A stretch of 64,000 nucleotides of DNA, taken from Sulfidibacter corallicola (GTDB lineage Bacteria; Acidobacteriota; Holophagae; Acanthopleuribacterales; Acanthopleuribacteraceae). Positions 1 to 9,344 of the stretch are shown here, piece after piece. The stretch is from the NCBI RefSeq assembly GCF_017498545.1, contig NZ_CP071793.1:1116001-1180000 (forward strand), written 5' to 3'. Numbering within the stretch: the stretch's first letter is position 1; each line of letters begins with the position of its first letter. The position numbers and the translations under genes are program-made. The notes beneath the pieces were generated by a model. It did not search any database. It had not been told where the DNA came from and worked only from the letters and a program-made list of their open reading frames with translations.

Positions 1-183
1 GCCCCGCTCGCAGACTGCCGATTCCCGCGGCAACCGTGTCCGTGTCATCAGATTTCGTATGACGGGCTGCGTCGTGGTCGACTTCAGTTTGGCGAAAAGG
101 GACGCCGTATCGACCATCGAATGATAGGCGCCCGTTTCGGCTTCCAACGCCAGGCACGGAACCGTCCATTCTCTTTTCCTCAT
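1..183 (-). CDS. hypothetical protein, 3' end beyond the window
   Basis: On the minus strand an ATG at 183 opens a frame with no stop to the window edge (61 codons). A good Shine-Dalgarno (GGAGG, six bases before the ATG) supports a real start. The visible protein begins MRKREWTVPCLALEAETGAY and contains no motif I recognise. It is divergent from the CHAT gene, so the roughly 180 bases between the two starts should hold promoters for both. It could still be a chance open frame, since only 61 codons are visible. Confidence 0.4.
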   Translation of the reverse strand, partial: MRKREWTVPCLALEAETGAYHSMVDTASLFAKLKSTTTQPVIRNLMTRTRLPRESAVCERG

Positions 184-365
184 GAAACACCTCCATCGGC
201 CCAAGTTTGGACACCGATTCACGGCAACCGTGCAGGCCCGCCCGATTCGTCTCCACGGATGTGATGATTTCGTTACCAACCGTCACGACCCCCTTGGTCG
301 AAATTCGATGGGTCGGTGCCGGGTCCTTTCGGGTGATCGGCCGGCACACAGGACGGTGCAGGGAC

Positions 366-3300
366 ATGAGACACTCTCGACAAACGCTTCCAATCGACGA
401 GTTTGTCATCCAGCTCAGCGGAGCCCCGAACGATCACGTTCAGGCCCATGTCCATTCCTCGATGGGCCAGGGGCATCGGGTTTTCCCCTTGCCGATCACG
501 ATGTGCCGCCGGCAGCTTTTCCCGCTGGACGATCCCGCCGGTTTGGGACGTGAATTGTACGACCTCTTGTTTCAAGACGACCTGGCGATGCTTCTCGAGG
601 AAACGCTGGTGCATCGCCGTGAGCGGGAGATTCGCTTCGTGATCAAGGCCAACTTGAACGATCCGGCGGCCCTTGCCCTCATGCGCTTGCCGTGGGAGCT
701 GTTGCACCATCCACGGGAGCGGATGTTCCTCTTTCTCAGCCTGCAACGCTCGCTGGTCCGTTTCCTGGATCTGCCGCGCCCGGCGGTTGCGATGGACAGA
801 CCCGAGCGATTGCGGGTGTTGGTGGCGTGGGCCAATCCTCGAGACCTGCGCCAATTGGACGTACCCCGCGAGTTGTCACTTTTGGCGTCGGTTCAACGGG
901 ACAGGGCCCACATCGAACTGGAGGTGTTGGGGCGGGCCACCTCCCGGTCGCTACTGGAAAAGCTCCAGGAAGGCACCTTTCACGTGTTTCACTTCATCGG
1001 CCACGGCGAGGGAACGATTCGCGATGGCACACAGGGGGCGCTGTACTTCGAAACGGAGACGGGAGAGGCGCGAGCCATCGCCGCGACCGAACTGGCGACG
1101 CTCCTGACCGAGGCCCAACCGGGCTTGCGTACCGTGTTTCTCAATGCCTGCGGTACTTCCGAATTGGCAGGCGGGGCGAACGTGCATCCCTTCGCGGCGA
1201 CCGCTTCGGCCCTGACCCTGCGGGGGATCGAGACCGTGTTGGCGATGCAGGGCGGTTTTCCCGACAAGGAAGCATGTTGCTTCGGCGCCCACTTTTACCG
1301 GCTCCTGGCCCAGGGGCGACCGGTGGATCGATGTGTGGCTTCGAGTCGGATCATGTTGTTCGCCATGAATCCCGAAAGGCCGGTCTGGGCCGTGCCAACG
1401 CTCTATTCGCGGCAACCGGAATGTCGCTTGTTTCATGCCGGGATCCGCTCCTCGGATGTTGGCGCATCGACGACACCCATCTCGGGACCGAGTGTTGGTC
1501 ATCCTCCCACAGCGAGCCCCGGCCAAAAGCTGCGCCCGTCGGAATTCATCACCCGGTTTCGTTCGCGACGCTTTCTCCCGGAGGCGGGAGCACGCCTCGT
1601 GGCGTCTTGGAGGGACATGACCCTGGCGACACCGGAAGCCGCGTTGGATGTGGTGGACCGGTTGGCCACATCCGAAACCTCGGCCCTGACGGCCCGTATG
1701 GCGGTTCTTTGGCTCGTGGCCCACTGTGCCCACGATGCGCTGGCCCATCCGGGCCTGACACATCGACTTTTTCACGCCCTGCTGGCCGTGGCCGCCGACA
1801 GGGGGGAAACTGGCGCTTCTCCTTACCCCACTCTGGCACTGGACGCCATTGCTCGACTGTTGGCCGCCGTGGATCGACCTCACTCGGTTCTACCGAGCGA
1901 AACCTGGCCCGATCCGCAAGCGAGGTCGCACTTGCTGACCCTCTTCGAAGTGTTCGCCCATCCGCGGGTGAGATTGGGGCCGATTCAGCGGGTTTGGCTC
2001 GATCGTGCCGACGCCCTCTTTCCGGGTTCCCACGGTCGTCTGGAGGCGAGCTTGCGTCGCCTGGAATTGGCACGCCCCCATTGTCTGCCATTCGACCGTC
2101 ACGGTTTGCGAAAAGTGCTGTTGCGTGACGCGACCCTGGCCGAACGGTTTCGGACGGATCCCAACTGGGTCCGTTTGGGCTTGGTGTTGTGTGGGGGCCA
2201 CGCATGGCACTCCCGGGAGGCTTCCGGGCTGGCATTCGACCGCATCCACCGCGAAACGCCGCTCGCCCGGCTTTTCGTGGAGGCTTTGCGAGCGGGCAAA
2301 ACTCCGGTGGACCTCTTACCCGAACTGCGTCGTCTCGCCAGGGAGGAGCCGGATCCGCGGCGTCGGATCGAGGCCGACGTCGCTGTCACGACCCTTTCCT
2401 GGGGCGCTCCGGACAGTCTCGTGATGCGGGCGCCGCAAGAACTGCGAAGCGATCTCGTAAGTCGCCTGCAGTTCGCGCGCGGGCTTGCCGGTCGAGGGGC
2501 CGGTCGAGCGGCAGCCTTGCTGCTTCCTTTGTGGGTGGAAGCTTCGGCGGACGCCGAACCCCCGGCGCCGAAAATACACGCGGCTCTCCAGGAACTGCAC
2601 CCGCTTGCCCATTTTCCGTTCGAACAGGTGTATCGACCATTTGGAGACAGCCGTTGGGCGGCGTTGCTGCTCGCCCGGTTGGCCATGGAACGCTCGCCCG
2701 CATCCAGTCATCTCGCTGCGGTGTTTCTGGACACCCTCGCGGGGCGGATTTTGGCATCCCGAGACGGATTGGTGCCCTTTCTCACGCGGTTCGGTGCTTG
2801 GAAACGAGGGTGCTCTCCTGAGGTTCAGGCCGTTCGCGACGGGACCCGGGAGGCCGAATGGTATGCGGCCCTGGATGCCGTCGCTTCGGCACCTTCCCAT
2901 TTGAATCCGGTTCGCGGCTGGGCATTGCGCCATTTGGTGCCGGAGGCCCGATCGATGGGATTCCTGGAAGACATCCGGATTCTGACATACCTCATTTTCA
3001 GGCCAGGGGAAGCCGCACGTCGGGAGGTATTGGCTGCAATCGATGCGATCGAACCGGAGACCGTCGACGAGGTCGAACCCGAATGTACGGAATCGTCGCT
3101 TTGGGCCGTGATTCGGTCCATCAGTGAGCCATTTCGTGCCTTCCGGTGTTTTGCCTGGCTCTGTCGAGGGCAGGAGCGCCTTCGTGAATTGCGCTACCAG
3201 GCACTCCATGAGAAATTGGGGCGTGACTTCGATCGCATGGTCGAACCCGGTCATCGGGCGGTGGCGGCCTATTGGATGGTTCGTTTCGCCCCCTTCCCGG

Positions 3301-5357
3301 CACGTGAATCCTGGGCGGTTCGTTTTCACGCGGAAGTGGAACATTTGCCGGCCCGACGGCGCGTCTTTCTGCTGTGTGCCGCGGCGCTGGTTCACCGTGG
3401 TCTGGGTTTGGGTTGGTTGGCTTCCGGCCTGTCGGCCGCCTTGAGCCTTCCGCGACCTCACCTCCTGCCGCTTTTGGCATTCCTCCACAGGGCATTGAAC
3501 CGGCATCCCGATGCGGCACGACTGCTGGCGGGTGCCCTGCGTCGTTCTGCAACGAGTGCTGCATCGATTCACGTCGATGCCATTTATGAAGATCGGAGCG
3601 AGGAAACGCCATCCGGATGGCGAACCGGTTCACGATGCGCGGCCTTGGCGACACTTCAAATGCACGCCTGGCTTCGAGGAAACGGGGGGCGACCGACGCG
3701 ATCTCCCGCGACCATTCTCGACCCTGGGAACGGCCACTTGGGAAAACTCGATTCGAATGGGTGGGATCGCACGCCTGTCGATTCTTCGGATACGGCCGGA
3801 GTCTCCGCTTCCATGTGGATCGGGCTCGAGCAGGCGAGCCTATCTGTCGAAGAACCGAACCGAGCTTTTTTCTGGCCAATCGCGATGAGCGAGGGCGACG
3901 GGTCCGGTGCTGCCGGGGGAGCGGGTTTTTTGGATGAGGCGGGTCTTGCCGCACTGCTGCGCGCGGCGCGAAGTGAAGACGACGAGGCGCGTCGTTTCGC
4001 GGTGCGAAGCCTCACCGATCCTTTCGCCGGGCCCGTTTTTCGTGTCTCTCGGGCAGGACCGGGCGCGGTGGAAGCGCTGGCTCGGTTCTACCTCGAGGGA
4101 ATGGAGGAGGCGCCCGGACTGGCTCTGGTTGCGGCTTGGAGTTTCGAAAAGTTGATTCACGACGATGCAGTGGCGCTGCAAGGGTGGATGAAACAGTTTT
4201 TGGCCATGCCCGGTTCGCGGCAGGCGGCCGTGGCGGAAGTGATCCTTCGGCGGATCCATCGCTTGGAAGCCACGACCTGGCCGGTGTTTTTGCAATGGGC
4301 CAAGGTACCTTCTTCCGAGTTGCAGCGTATGTGGCGCTTCAACCTGGCGATGGCCCTGACCCGACGACGCATCGACCCGGATCGACGGCGGGTCCTGGAG
4401 CTTGTCCTCACTGCGCCGGAAACACCCGCCATGTCGACTTGTATTGCCGTTTCCCTCCAGCAAGCGGAAACGATGGTCGATTTGGCCAAGGAATTCGCGG
4501 CGGATCTCGAGGTCGATCCGGACGAGGCGATTCGACAGGCGCAAGCGGCACTCGTAGAGCGCAGCGTCCTGCTCGATCACCTGCCGGTCGATGAACAGCT
4601 CCTGCAATTGGAACGCATGGGACGGATGCGTCTGATCGGCTCCGAGATTCCCGTTCATTTGGACCTCGCGGCGGAGGAACTCCTCGGTCGGCCCAAGGCG
4701 GTAAACCTTTTGATCCTCTGGCTCCAGCATCGCATCCATATCGATCCCCAATGCCGGCACGCGTTCGACCTGGTTACGGGTGACCTGTTGGGGATTCTCG
4801 ATGCATTCGCCCGGAAATGGCCCGAGGAATGGCGGGCTTCGGTCGAGCCCTTCGATTTGCTTGGGAAAACATTGAGCGAAGCGGCCTCCTGGAGCGACTG
4901 GTTGCCGGCTCGCCAAGCTGCCTTCCGGCTCTCGGCGGCATTGGAACGGTTGGAAGACGGGATGGCCAAGGCCCTATTTCGCAACCTCGTGGATGTGGAG
5001 CCGGCTTGTATCGCCGTATTGGTCAGCCTTTCCGGATACCGTTGGGTCGATCCCACCGCGATCCCCATCCTTTTGGATCGACTTGTGGGAAGAAGTGCGG
5101 TTCAAGCCTTGGCGGCGGCGCGACTGTCATGTCTCGCCTTGGCGGATGACCGACTGGTGGCCGTTTGGCGTCCGAAAATCCTGCGCGCCTTGGCCGAGGC
5201 GGCTGGATCGGAACGGCCCCTGATTCTGCCGGCGACGGCTTCCGACGATGCCTTGCGGTGCTGGGGTCCGTTGGGACGCTGGGTCGAAGTCATCGTGGGT
5301 CGGGCGATGGGGGTGCCGAACGAAGATGAGGAGGGAATGCCATGGTTCGTCAACTAG
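366..5357 (+). CDS. CHAT-domain (caspase-fold) protein with a very large helical C-terminal region
   Basis: The first about 390 residues form a CHAT domain, a clan CD/caspase-related cysteine protease fold. Both catalytic residues are visible: His213 in HFIGHGEG and Cys262 in FLNACGTS, followed by the usual small-residue region and a GG before a conserved Phe/Cys-rich helix. The remaining about 1270 residues are Leu/Ala/Arg-rich, without transmembrane segments or standard TPR/WD repeats, and look like an alpha-solenoid that could sense or hold a partner. The frame can be opened upstream at a TTG (207) or ATG (264), but those stretches are Arg/Pro-rich and unlike the family. The ATG at 366 (MRHSRQ) is preferred although its Shine-Dalgarno is weak. 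The 3' end overlaps the next gene by 16 bases, implying coupled translation. CHAT proteases often act in programmed cell death or phage defence, which makes a regulated executioner protease plausible; the substrate is unknown. Confidence 0.85.
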   Translation: MRHSRQTLPIDEFVIQLSGAPNDHVQAHVHSSMGQGHRVFPLPITMCRRQLFPLDDPAGLGRELYDLLFQDDLAMLLEETLVHRREREIRFVIKANLNDPAALALMRLPWELLHHPRERMFLFLSLQRSLVRFLDLPRPAVAMDRPERLRVLVAWANPRDLRQLDVPRELSLLASVQRDRAHIELEVLGRATSRSLLEKLQEGTFHVFHFIGHGEGTIRDGTQGALYFETETGEARAIAATELATLLTEAQPGLRTVFLNACGTSELAGGANVHPFAATASALTLRGIETVLAMQGGFPDKEACCFGAHFYRLLAQGRPVDRCVASSRIMLFAMNPERPVWAVPTLYSRQPECRLFHAGIRSSDVGASTTPISGPSVGHPPTASPGQKLRPSEFITRFRSRRFLPEAGARLVASWRDMTLATPEAALDVVDRLATSETSALTARMAVLWLVAHCAHDALAHPGLTHRLFHALLAVAADRGETGASPYPTLALDAIARLLAAVDRPHSVLPSETWPDPQARSHLLTLFEVFAHPRVRLGPIQRVWLDRADALFPGSHGRLEASLRRLELARPHCLPFDRHGLRKVLLRDATLAERFRTDPNWVRLGLVLCGGHAWHSREASGLAFDRIHRETPLARLFVEALRAGKTPVDLLPELRRLAREEPDPRRRIEADVAVTTLSWGAPDSLVMRAPQELRSDLVSRLQFARGLAGRGAGRAAALLLPLWVEASADAEPPAPKIHAALQELHPLAHFPFEQVYRPFGDSRWAALLLARLAMERSPASSHLAAVFLDTLAGRILASRDGLVPFLTRFGAWKRGCSPEVQAVRDGTREAEWYAALDAVASAPSHLNPVRGWALRHLVPEARSMGFLEDIRILTYLIFRPGEAARREVLAAIDAIEPETVDEVEPECTESSLWAVIRSISEPFRAFRCFAWLCRGQERLRELRYQALHEKLGRDFDRMVEPGHRAVAAYWMVRFAPFPARESWAVRFHAEVEHLPARRRVFLLCAAALVHRGLGLGWLASGLSAALSLPRPHLLPLLAFLHRALNRHPDAARLLAGALRRSATSAASIHVDAIYEDRSEETPSGWRTGSRCAALATLQMHAWLRGNGGRPTRSPATILDPGNGHLGKLDSNGWDRTPVDSSDTAGVSASMWIGLEQASLSVEEPNRAFFWPIAMSEGDGSGAAGGAGFLDEAGLAALLRAARSEDDEARRFAVRSLTDPFAGPVFRVSRAGPGAVEALARFYLEGMEEAPGLALVAAWSFEKLIHDDAVALQGWMKQFLAMPGSRQAAVAEVILRRIHRLEATTWPVFLQWAKVPSSELQRMWRFNLAMALTRRRIDPDRRRVLELVLTAPETPAMSTCIAVSLQQAETMVDLAKEFAADLEVDPDEAIRQAQAALVERSVLLDHLPVDEQLLQLERMGRMRLIGSEIPVHLDLAAEELLGRPKAVNLLILWLQHRIHIDPQCRHAFDLVTGDLLGILDAFARKWPEEWRASVEPFDLLGKTLSEAASWSDWLPARQAAFRLSAALERLEDGMAKALFRNLVDVEPACIAVLVSLSGYRWVDPTAIPILLDRLVGRSAVQALAAARLSCLALADDRLVAVWRPKILRALAEAAGSERPLILPATASDDALRCWGPLGRWVEVIVGRAMGVPNEDEEGMPWFVN

Positions 5358-5566
5358 AGGTGCCGTTCGAGCACGGAGATCGCCAGGGTCGGTTCCGGGT
5401 GTTTCTCGGAGACCACGAATGCGGACGGCACCCGTTGCAGTACCAAGCGGAGTGGCTTCAAAATCACCACGGTTACCGCCTCGATCCTTCCGTGATGAAA
5501 CGCCTGGCGACGTTGGCCCGGATTGCCGAGTCGGACGGAGTCGCGTTGGAAGACCTTTTAATGTAG
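5342..5566 (+). CDS. small DUF2610-like protein, partner of the CHAT protein
   Basis: A 74-residue soluble protein whose ATG lies inside the last codons of the CHAT gene (16-base overlap, different frame), so the two are almost certainly co-translated. The centre HPLQYQAEWLQNHHG and the following helix ending in ALEDLL resemble, from memory, the small DUF2610 family (pattern HPl.yQa.WLq..., then a C-terminal helix). No enzymatic motif or signal peptide is present. Given the coupling, a binding or inhibitory partner of the CHAT protease or an accessory subunit is the natural guess. The family has no established function that I know of. Confidence 0.75.
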   Translation: MVRQLEVPFEHGDRQGRFRVFLGDHECGRHPLQYQAEWLQNHHGYRLDPSVMKRLATLARIAESDGVALEDLLM

Positions 5567-5638
5567 TGCCGAGAATGGGACGACGATGTCGGCCTCGATA
5601 CGGAGCACGACGCCAGAAAGGGCCGGACGCTGGCGGAT

Positions 5639-6976
5639 TCAGAAAAAGGCCCACCACAGGGTGCCGGCGAACGATGCGGCGGCGGCCGTGTTCGCGAAGT
5701 TCACGGAGTCGTTGGTCATGTAGCCCCAGCGCTGCAGGCTGGCGCCAAGCACGCTGTCCAGATAGTTGCCCAGGACCCCGGCCACCACGACCAGGATCAC
5801 GGCCTGAAGCGAGGCGCCGAAGGCGGCGAACAAAAGGCCCATCGACAGGGCACCGGCCGCGCCGAGCAGGGTGCCCTCCAGACTGACCACGCCGTCGAGA
5901 CCGCGTTCATCGGGCTGCCAGGTGAGCACGTTGACGAAGCGGCGACCGGCCACGTTGCCCAGTTCGGAACTCAGGGTGTCGGCCGTCGCCGAAGCCAGTG
6001 ATGCGGCCAGGGCGACCTGAAACACCATCGCGAGCTCGGGAAACAGCCAGGCCAGCAAGCCGGCACAGGCCGCGACGCCGCCGTTGGAGACGGCGTGGCG
6101 AATGGATCGGCGACCGCGATTCTCCTGGGCCAGGCCGGCCTTTTCCTTGTCGCGCATGCGCCAGTGGGAGGCCAGCGAACCGAACACGAAAAAGGCGAAC
6201 AGGGCGCTGAACCCGGCGAAGCCCGCGCCCAGAAAGATCGACCAGGCGATCAGGGCGCCCACGATCGCCCCGGGAAGATCCATTTTCTTGGCGCCGAAGC
6301 TCAGGACCGCCAACAAGGCCGTCAGGCCGGCGCCCCACATCCAATGGGGCGGTAGCGCGCCAAGGGCGTCAACGCCGGAAACCGCATAGGCCACACATGC
6401 GGCGGTCAGGGGCACGGCCAGGTTGTCGTCGATGGTGCCGGGCACCGTTTCGACCAGGCCGGCCACGCCGACCCCGATGGCGACGATCCACAGCCAGCGC
6501 TCGGGCGGGTGGCCCAGGAGGATGCCTTCCGGCAAGGCCATGACCAGGGCCCAAGTCAACAGGGTGCCCAGCACGAGGAAGGCGGCGGAGCCGACCAGGC
6601 TCTTGCCGTCGTTCCAGGGCCAGGTTCGCCCGCGCACCGCTTCGCCGATCACTCCGGCGAATCCGTCGCCGAAGGCCATCGCACCCCAGGCCACCGCCAT
6701 GAAGACCTGGTGCTCGTAAAACAACAGGCTGATCAGCAGCAGCACGGCCGGGTACATCAAGATGCCCAACGAAAACCCGCGCGCCCGATCCTCGGGCCGC
6801 TCCAACTGACGTGCTGTCAGGCGCGGAAGCAGCAGGACGTTGAACACGAGCGCCGTCAGTGCCAAGGCGCAAATGGCCCAGGGCGGCAAGCGCCCGATAC
6901 ACAGTGCGAAGAGCGCCATGGTGATGTGGACGGTGCGGCGTTTCCAACGCCGATAATCGACAGAACTGTTATTCAT
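5639..6976 (-). CDS. integral membrane fusion: polyprenol/phytol kinase-like domain plus DUF92 domain
   Basis: A 445-residue, highly hydrophobic protein with about a dozen membrane segments. The N-terminal half (to about residue 210) has the CTP-dependent prenol kinase signature seen in dolichol kinase and plant VTE5: FGDGFAGVIGE followed by a short loop and GKSLVGSAAF. The C-terminal half is DUF92 (family of plant VTE6/TMEM19) with ATADTLSSELG and a late GNYLDSVLGASLQ. In plants VTE5 phosphorylates phytol and VTE6 phosphorylates phytyl-phosphate, so one chain could convert an isoprenoid alcohol to its diphosphate for salvage. Substrate (phytol, farnesol, geranylgeraniol, undecaprenol) cannot be read from sequence. 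ATG start; convergent with the DUF2610 gene. Confidence 0.82.
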   Translation of the reverse strand: MNNSSVDYRRWKRRTVHITMALFALCIGRLPPWAICALALTALVFNVLLLPRLTARQLERPEDRARGFSLGILMYPAVLLLISLLFYEHQVFMAVAWGAMAFGDGFAGVIGEAVRGRTWPWNDGKSLVGSAAFLVLGTLLTWALVMALPEGILLGHPPERWLWIVAIGVGVAGLVETVPGTIDDNLAVPLTAACVAYAVSGVDALGALPPHWMWGAGLTALLAVLSFGAKKMDLPGAIVGALIAWSIFLGAGFAGFSALFAFFVFGSLASHWRMRDKEKAGLAQENRGRRSIRHAVSNGGVAACAGLLAWLFPELAMVFQVALAASLASATADTLSSELGNVAGRRFVNVLTWQPDERGLDGVVSLEGTLLGAAGALSMGLLFAAFGASLQAVILVVVAGVLGNYLDSVLGASLQRWGYMTNDSVNFANTAAAASFAGTLWWAFF

Positions 6977-7071
6977 GAGGTATCCGTGTGCTTGGGGTTG
7001 GTAAGGCGTTTGGTGGATTCGACGGGTTTCGGCGGAAGAACTCGGGGTGACCCGACTCTTCGTGTCGTCGC

Positions 7072-9342
7072 TCAGAACTTGGTGCCGAGCTCACCCAAAT
7101 TGCGTAGGCTGACCGACAGCCGGAAGAAATCGCGATTGCTGGTCTGGCTCGAATCGAAGCGCGAGCGCACGTAATTAACCGTGAAACCCACGCATTGACC
7201 CTGATAACCGTAGAGAAATTCCTGGCTCTTGAACTCGCTCGACTCGAAGTTGTAGTCGACCGAAAGCTTGAGGCGTGATCGCCACCGAGGAAGCGCGAGT
7301 TCCGAGATCCCGATGAAACTCTCCTGGTCGACCTGATTGGCCGAGCGCGCCCTTCGGTTGACGTAGCCGCCGTAGCCGCGCCAGCCACCTTTGTTGACGC
7401 TGCCGTAAAAGGAAAGCGCATCGAAAGCGCCGCGGTCGGGATTGTACTCGACGAAGCCGTTCCCGTGAATGAAGCCCAACCCCAACAGCCGAAAGCGACT
7501 TTCGATCGGCTGATAGGCGGTGGCGTCGTCGTCTTCGCTGTCTTCCCGGTCCAGGTCGACCGATTGGGTGATCTCCAGCTCCGCCAAAGGACGCACGCGA
7601 CCGGCAGGCCCGGTGAACAGCCTGTTGCTGACGCGCCAGGCCGAGGTCAAGCCGTCGGTCTGTTCGTTGAGGCGGATATCCAGTTCGTCGAGTTCGATAC
7701 TCTCGAGCGTTTCCAGGAAGGGGTCCTGGTCCATGGTCTCGGCGTAGGTGCGCCGTGAGTCGGCGGCCCCGGCACGCAGGTCCAGGTTGGCATCCAGGTA
7801 GTGAACCAGGCGGCGCTTGCCCAAGCGGTAGTCGCGGCGCAGGCGCGGACCGGTGAATTCCAGGAAGGCGTAGGCCGCGCCGCGCCCGTCGTCGCCCTCG
7901 GCCTCCACCAGCGGGAGTTCCGTCAAAGTGCCGTCGGCCGCGCGGGTCTCGCGATTGCGGGCATTGTCCAGGTCGCCGTCGTACCATGCGCCGCGAGCCG
8001 CGACGCCCCAGCGCGAGTGAATGAAGCGACCGAGTTCCATCGGCCGTGAAATCTCGGCGTCCATGCCAAGGCGGGTCAGGTTGCCCGAAAGCTGGAGGGC
8101 GCCCAGGTCCGTCAGGCGAAACGCGTCCATATAAAACTGGTTGCGGTAGTAGAAGCCCCCCGCAATGCGGCGCTTGGGTTGGTAGTAGCGGAATTCGGGC
8201 AACACGTTCAGGTTGACGACGGTCTCGTCGGTGCGCAGGATGCGCGAAAGGCGCGAGACGTTGAGCACCAGCGAGTCGCGACCCACCGGGCGGTCCAGAC
8301 GGGCGCGATAGACGTAGTCCCGGACCCGTGTCTTTTCCGCGTCCTGTAGATAGTCGCGATCCACGCTGAAATCCGATCCGGCCTCCACGTCCACCACGAA
8401 ATGGCCCTTCCAGATCGGGGCTTCGTGGTGCCATTGGGCTCGGAAGCGGTCCTTTTTCAGCGGTTCGCCGTCTTCGCGTGGGCGTTCCTCCACGGATTGG
8501 GCGTCCAGGACGTCGTCGCGGAAGTAGGTGCCTTGGAGCTCGCCGTACCAATTCAAATTCGGGCGGTAGCGCAACTCCAGACCCAACCGCAGGCCGGATT
8601 TGTCGGCGAAGGTGGGCGTGAAGGTCATGTCGACGTCGTCGCGCGGCGCCCAGTAGAAGGGTTGGCTGAAAAAGGTGCCGTTGCGTTCCGAGCTGCCCGT
8701 GTCGGGCTGGAGCAGGCCGGTCCGGCGCTCGCGCATCACCGGTACCATCATCCAGGGCAGGTAGATGATGGGAATGTTTTTCACGCGGAACTTGGCACCG
8801 CGAATGACCGCATAGCCTTCCTGTTCCACCTGGGCCTTGCGGATTTCCATCGACCAATGGGTGACCGGTTGGTTGCACGCGGTCACGCGTCCCTTTTCGA
8901 TGATGAAGAAGGTCCCGCGATTGAGGATTTCCAGTGAATCCCCCACGAAGAAAAACTCGTCGCCGAACTGGGCCGCCACATCCATGGCGAGGCCGCTCTG
9001 GTTGGCCACGTCGTATTCGACCCGCTGGGCCGAAATCTCCACCAGGCCCAATTCGGTGTAGTAGTCCAACTTCACGTTGCCACTGGCTTCCGTGCGATTG
9101 GTTTTGGGATTGAAGACCACCGTGTCGGCGGTCATCAGAAACAGGTCGCCGTAGGCGATCTTGACCTCGCCGGTCACGATCTGTTTGCCCTCGGCATCGA
9201 TGATTTGGCTGCCCAGGTACTCGATTCGGAAATCCGGTTGATTGGCGGAGGATTGGGCCGATAGCGGGGCCGAACAGGCCACCGACAAGAGAAGCAGCAG
9301 CCCGGACCGGAAGCGCGCGGCCGGGGAAAAACGGCGGGTCAC
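7072..9342 (-). CDS. lptD: LPS-assembly protein LptD
   Basis: Outer-membrane translocon that inserts lipopolysaccharide into the outer leaflet with LptE. The 756-residue protein has an N-terminal signal peptide (hydrophobic leucine run, then SAPLSAQ), an OstA/LptA-like beta-jellyroll domain (roughly residues 35-160) and a long beta-barrel with alternating strands ending in an aromatic terminal strand. The open frame continues upstream to 9948, but that part is Arg/Pro/His-rich. The GTG at 9342 is chosen because it precedes a signal peptide, has AAGGA six bases upstream and sits two bases after the stop of the preceding gene. Length is typical of the family. Its presence shows a diderm, LPS-bearing cell. 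Confidence 0.92.
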   Translation of the reverse strand: MTRRFSPAARFRSGLLLLLSVACSAPLSAQSSANQPDFRIEYLGSQIIDAEGKQIVTGEVKIAYGDLFLMTADTVVFNPKTNRTEASGNVKLDYYTELGLVEISAQRVEYDVANQSGLAMDVAAQFGDEFFFVGDSLEILNRGTFFIIEKGRVTACNQPVTHWSMEIRKAQVEQEGYAVIRGAKFRVKNIPIIYLPWMMVPVMRERRTGLLQPDTGSSERNGTFFSQPFYWAPRDDVDMTFTPTFADKSGLRLGLELRYRPNLNWYGELQGTYFRDDVLDAQSVEERPREDGEPLKKDRFRAQWHHEAPIWKGHFVVDVEAGSDFSVDRDYLQDAEKTRVRDYVYRARLDRPVGRDSLVLNVSRLSRILRTDETVVNLNVLPEFRYYQPKRRIAGGFYYRNQFYMDAFRLTDLGALQLSGNLTRLGMDAEISRPMELGRFIHSRWGVAARGAWYDGDLDNARNRETRAADGTLTELPLVEAEGDDGRGAAYAFLEFTGPRLRRDYRLGKRRLVHYLDANLDLRAGAADSRRTYAETMDQDPFLETLESIELDELDIRLNEQTDGLTSAWRVSNRLFTGPAGRVRPLAELEITQSVDLDREDSEDDDATAYQPIESRFRLLGLGFIHGNGFVEYNPDRGAFDALSFYGSVNKGGWRGYGGYVNRRARSANQVDQESFIGISELALPRWRSRLKLSVDYNFESSEFKSQEFLYGYQGQCVGFTVNYVRSRFDSSQTSNRDFFRLSVSLRNLGELGTKF

Positions 9343-9344
9343 AT

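Noticed and set aside
2316..3572. 418-codon minus frame inside the CHAT gene
   Set aside because: Gln/Arg/Pro-rich antisense translation with no motif; codon pattern follows the plus-strand CHAT frame.
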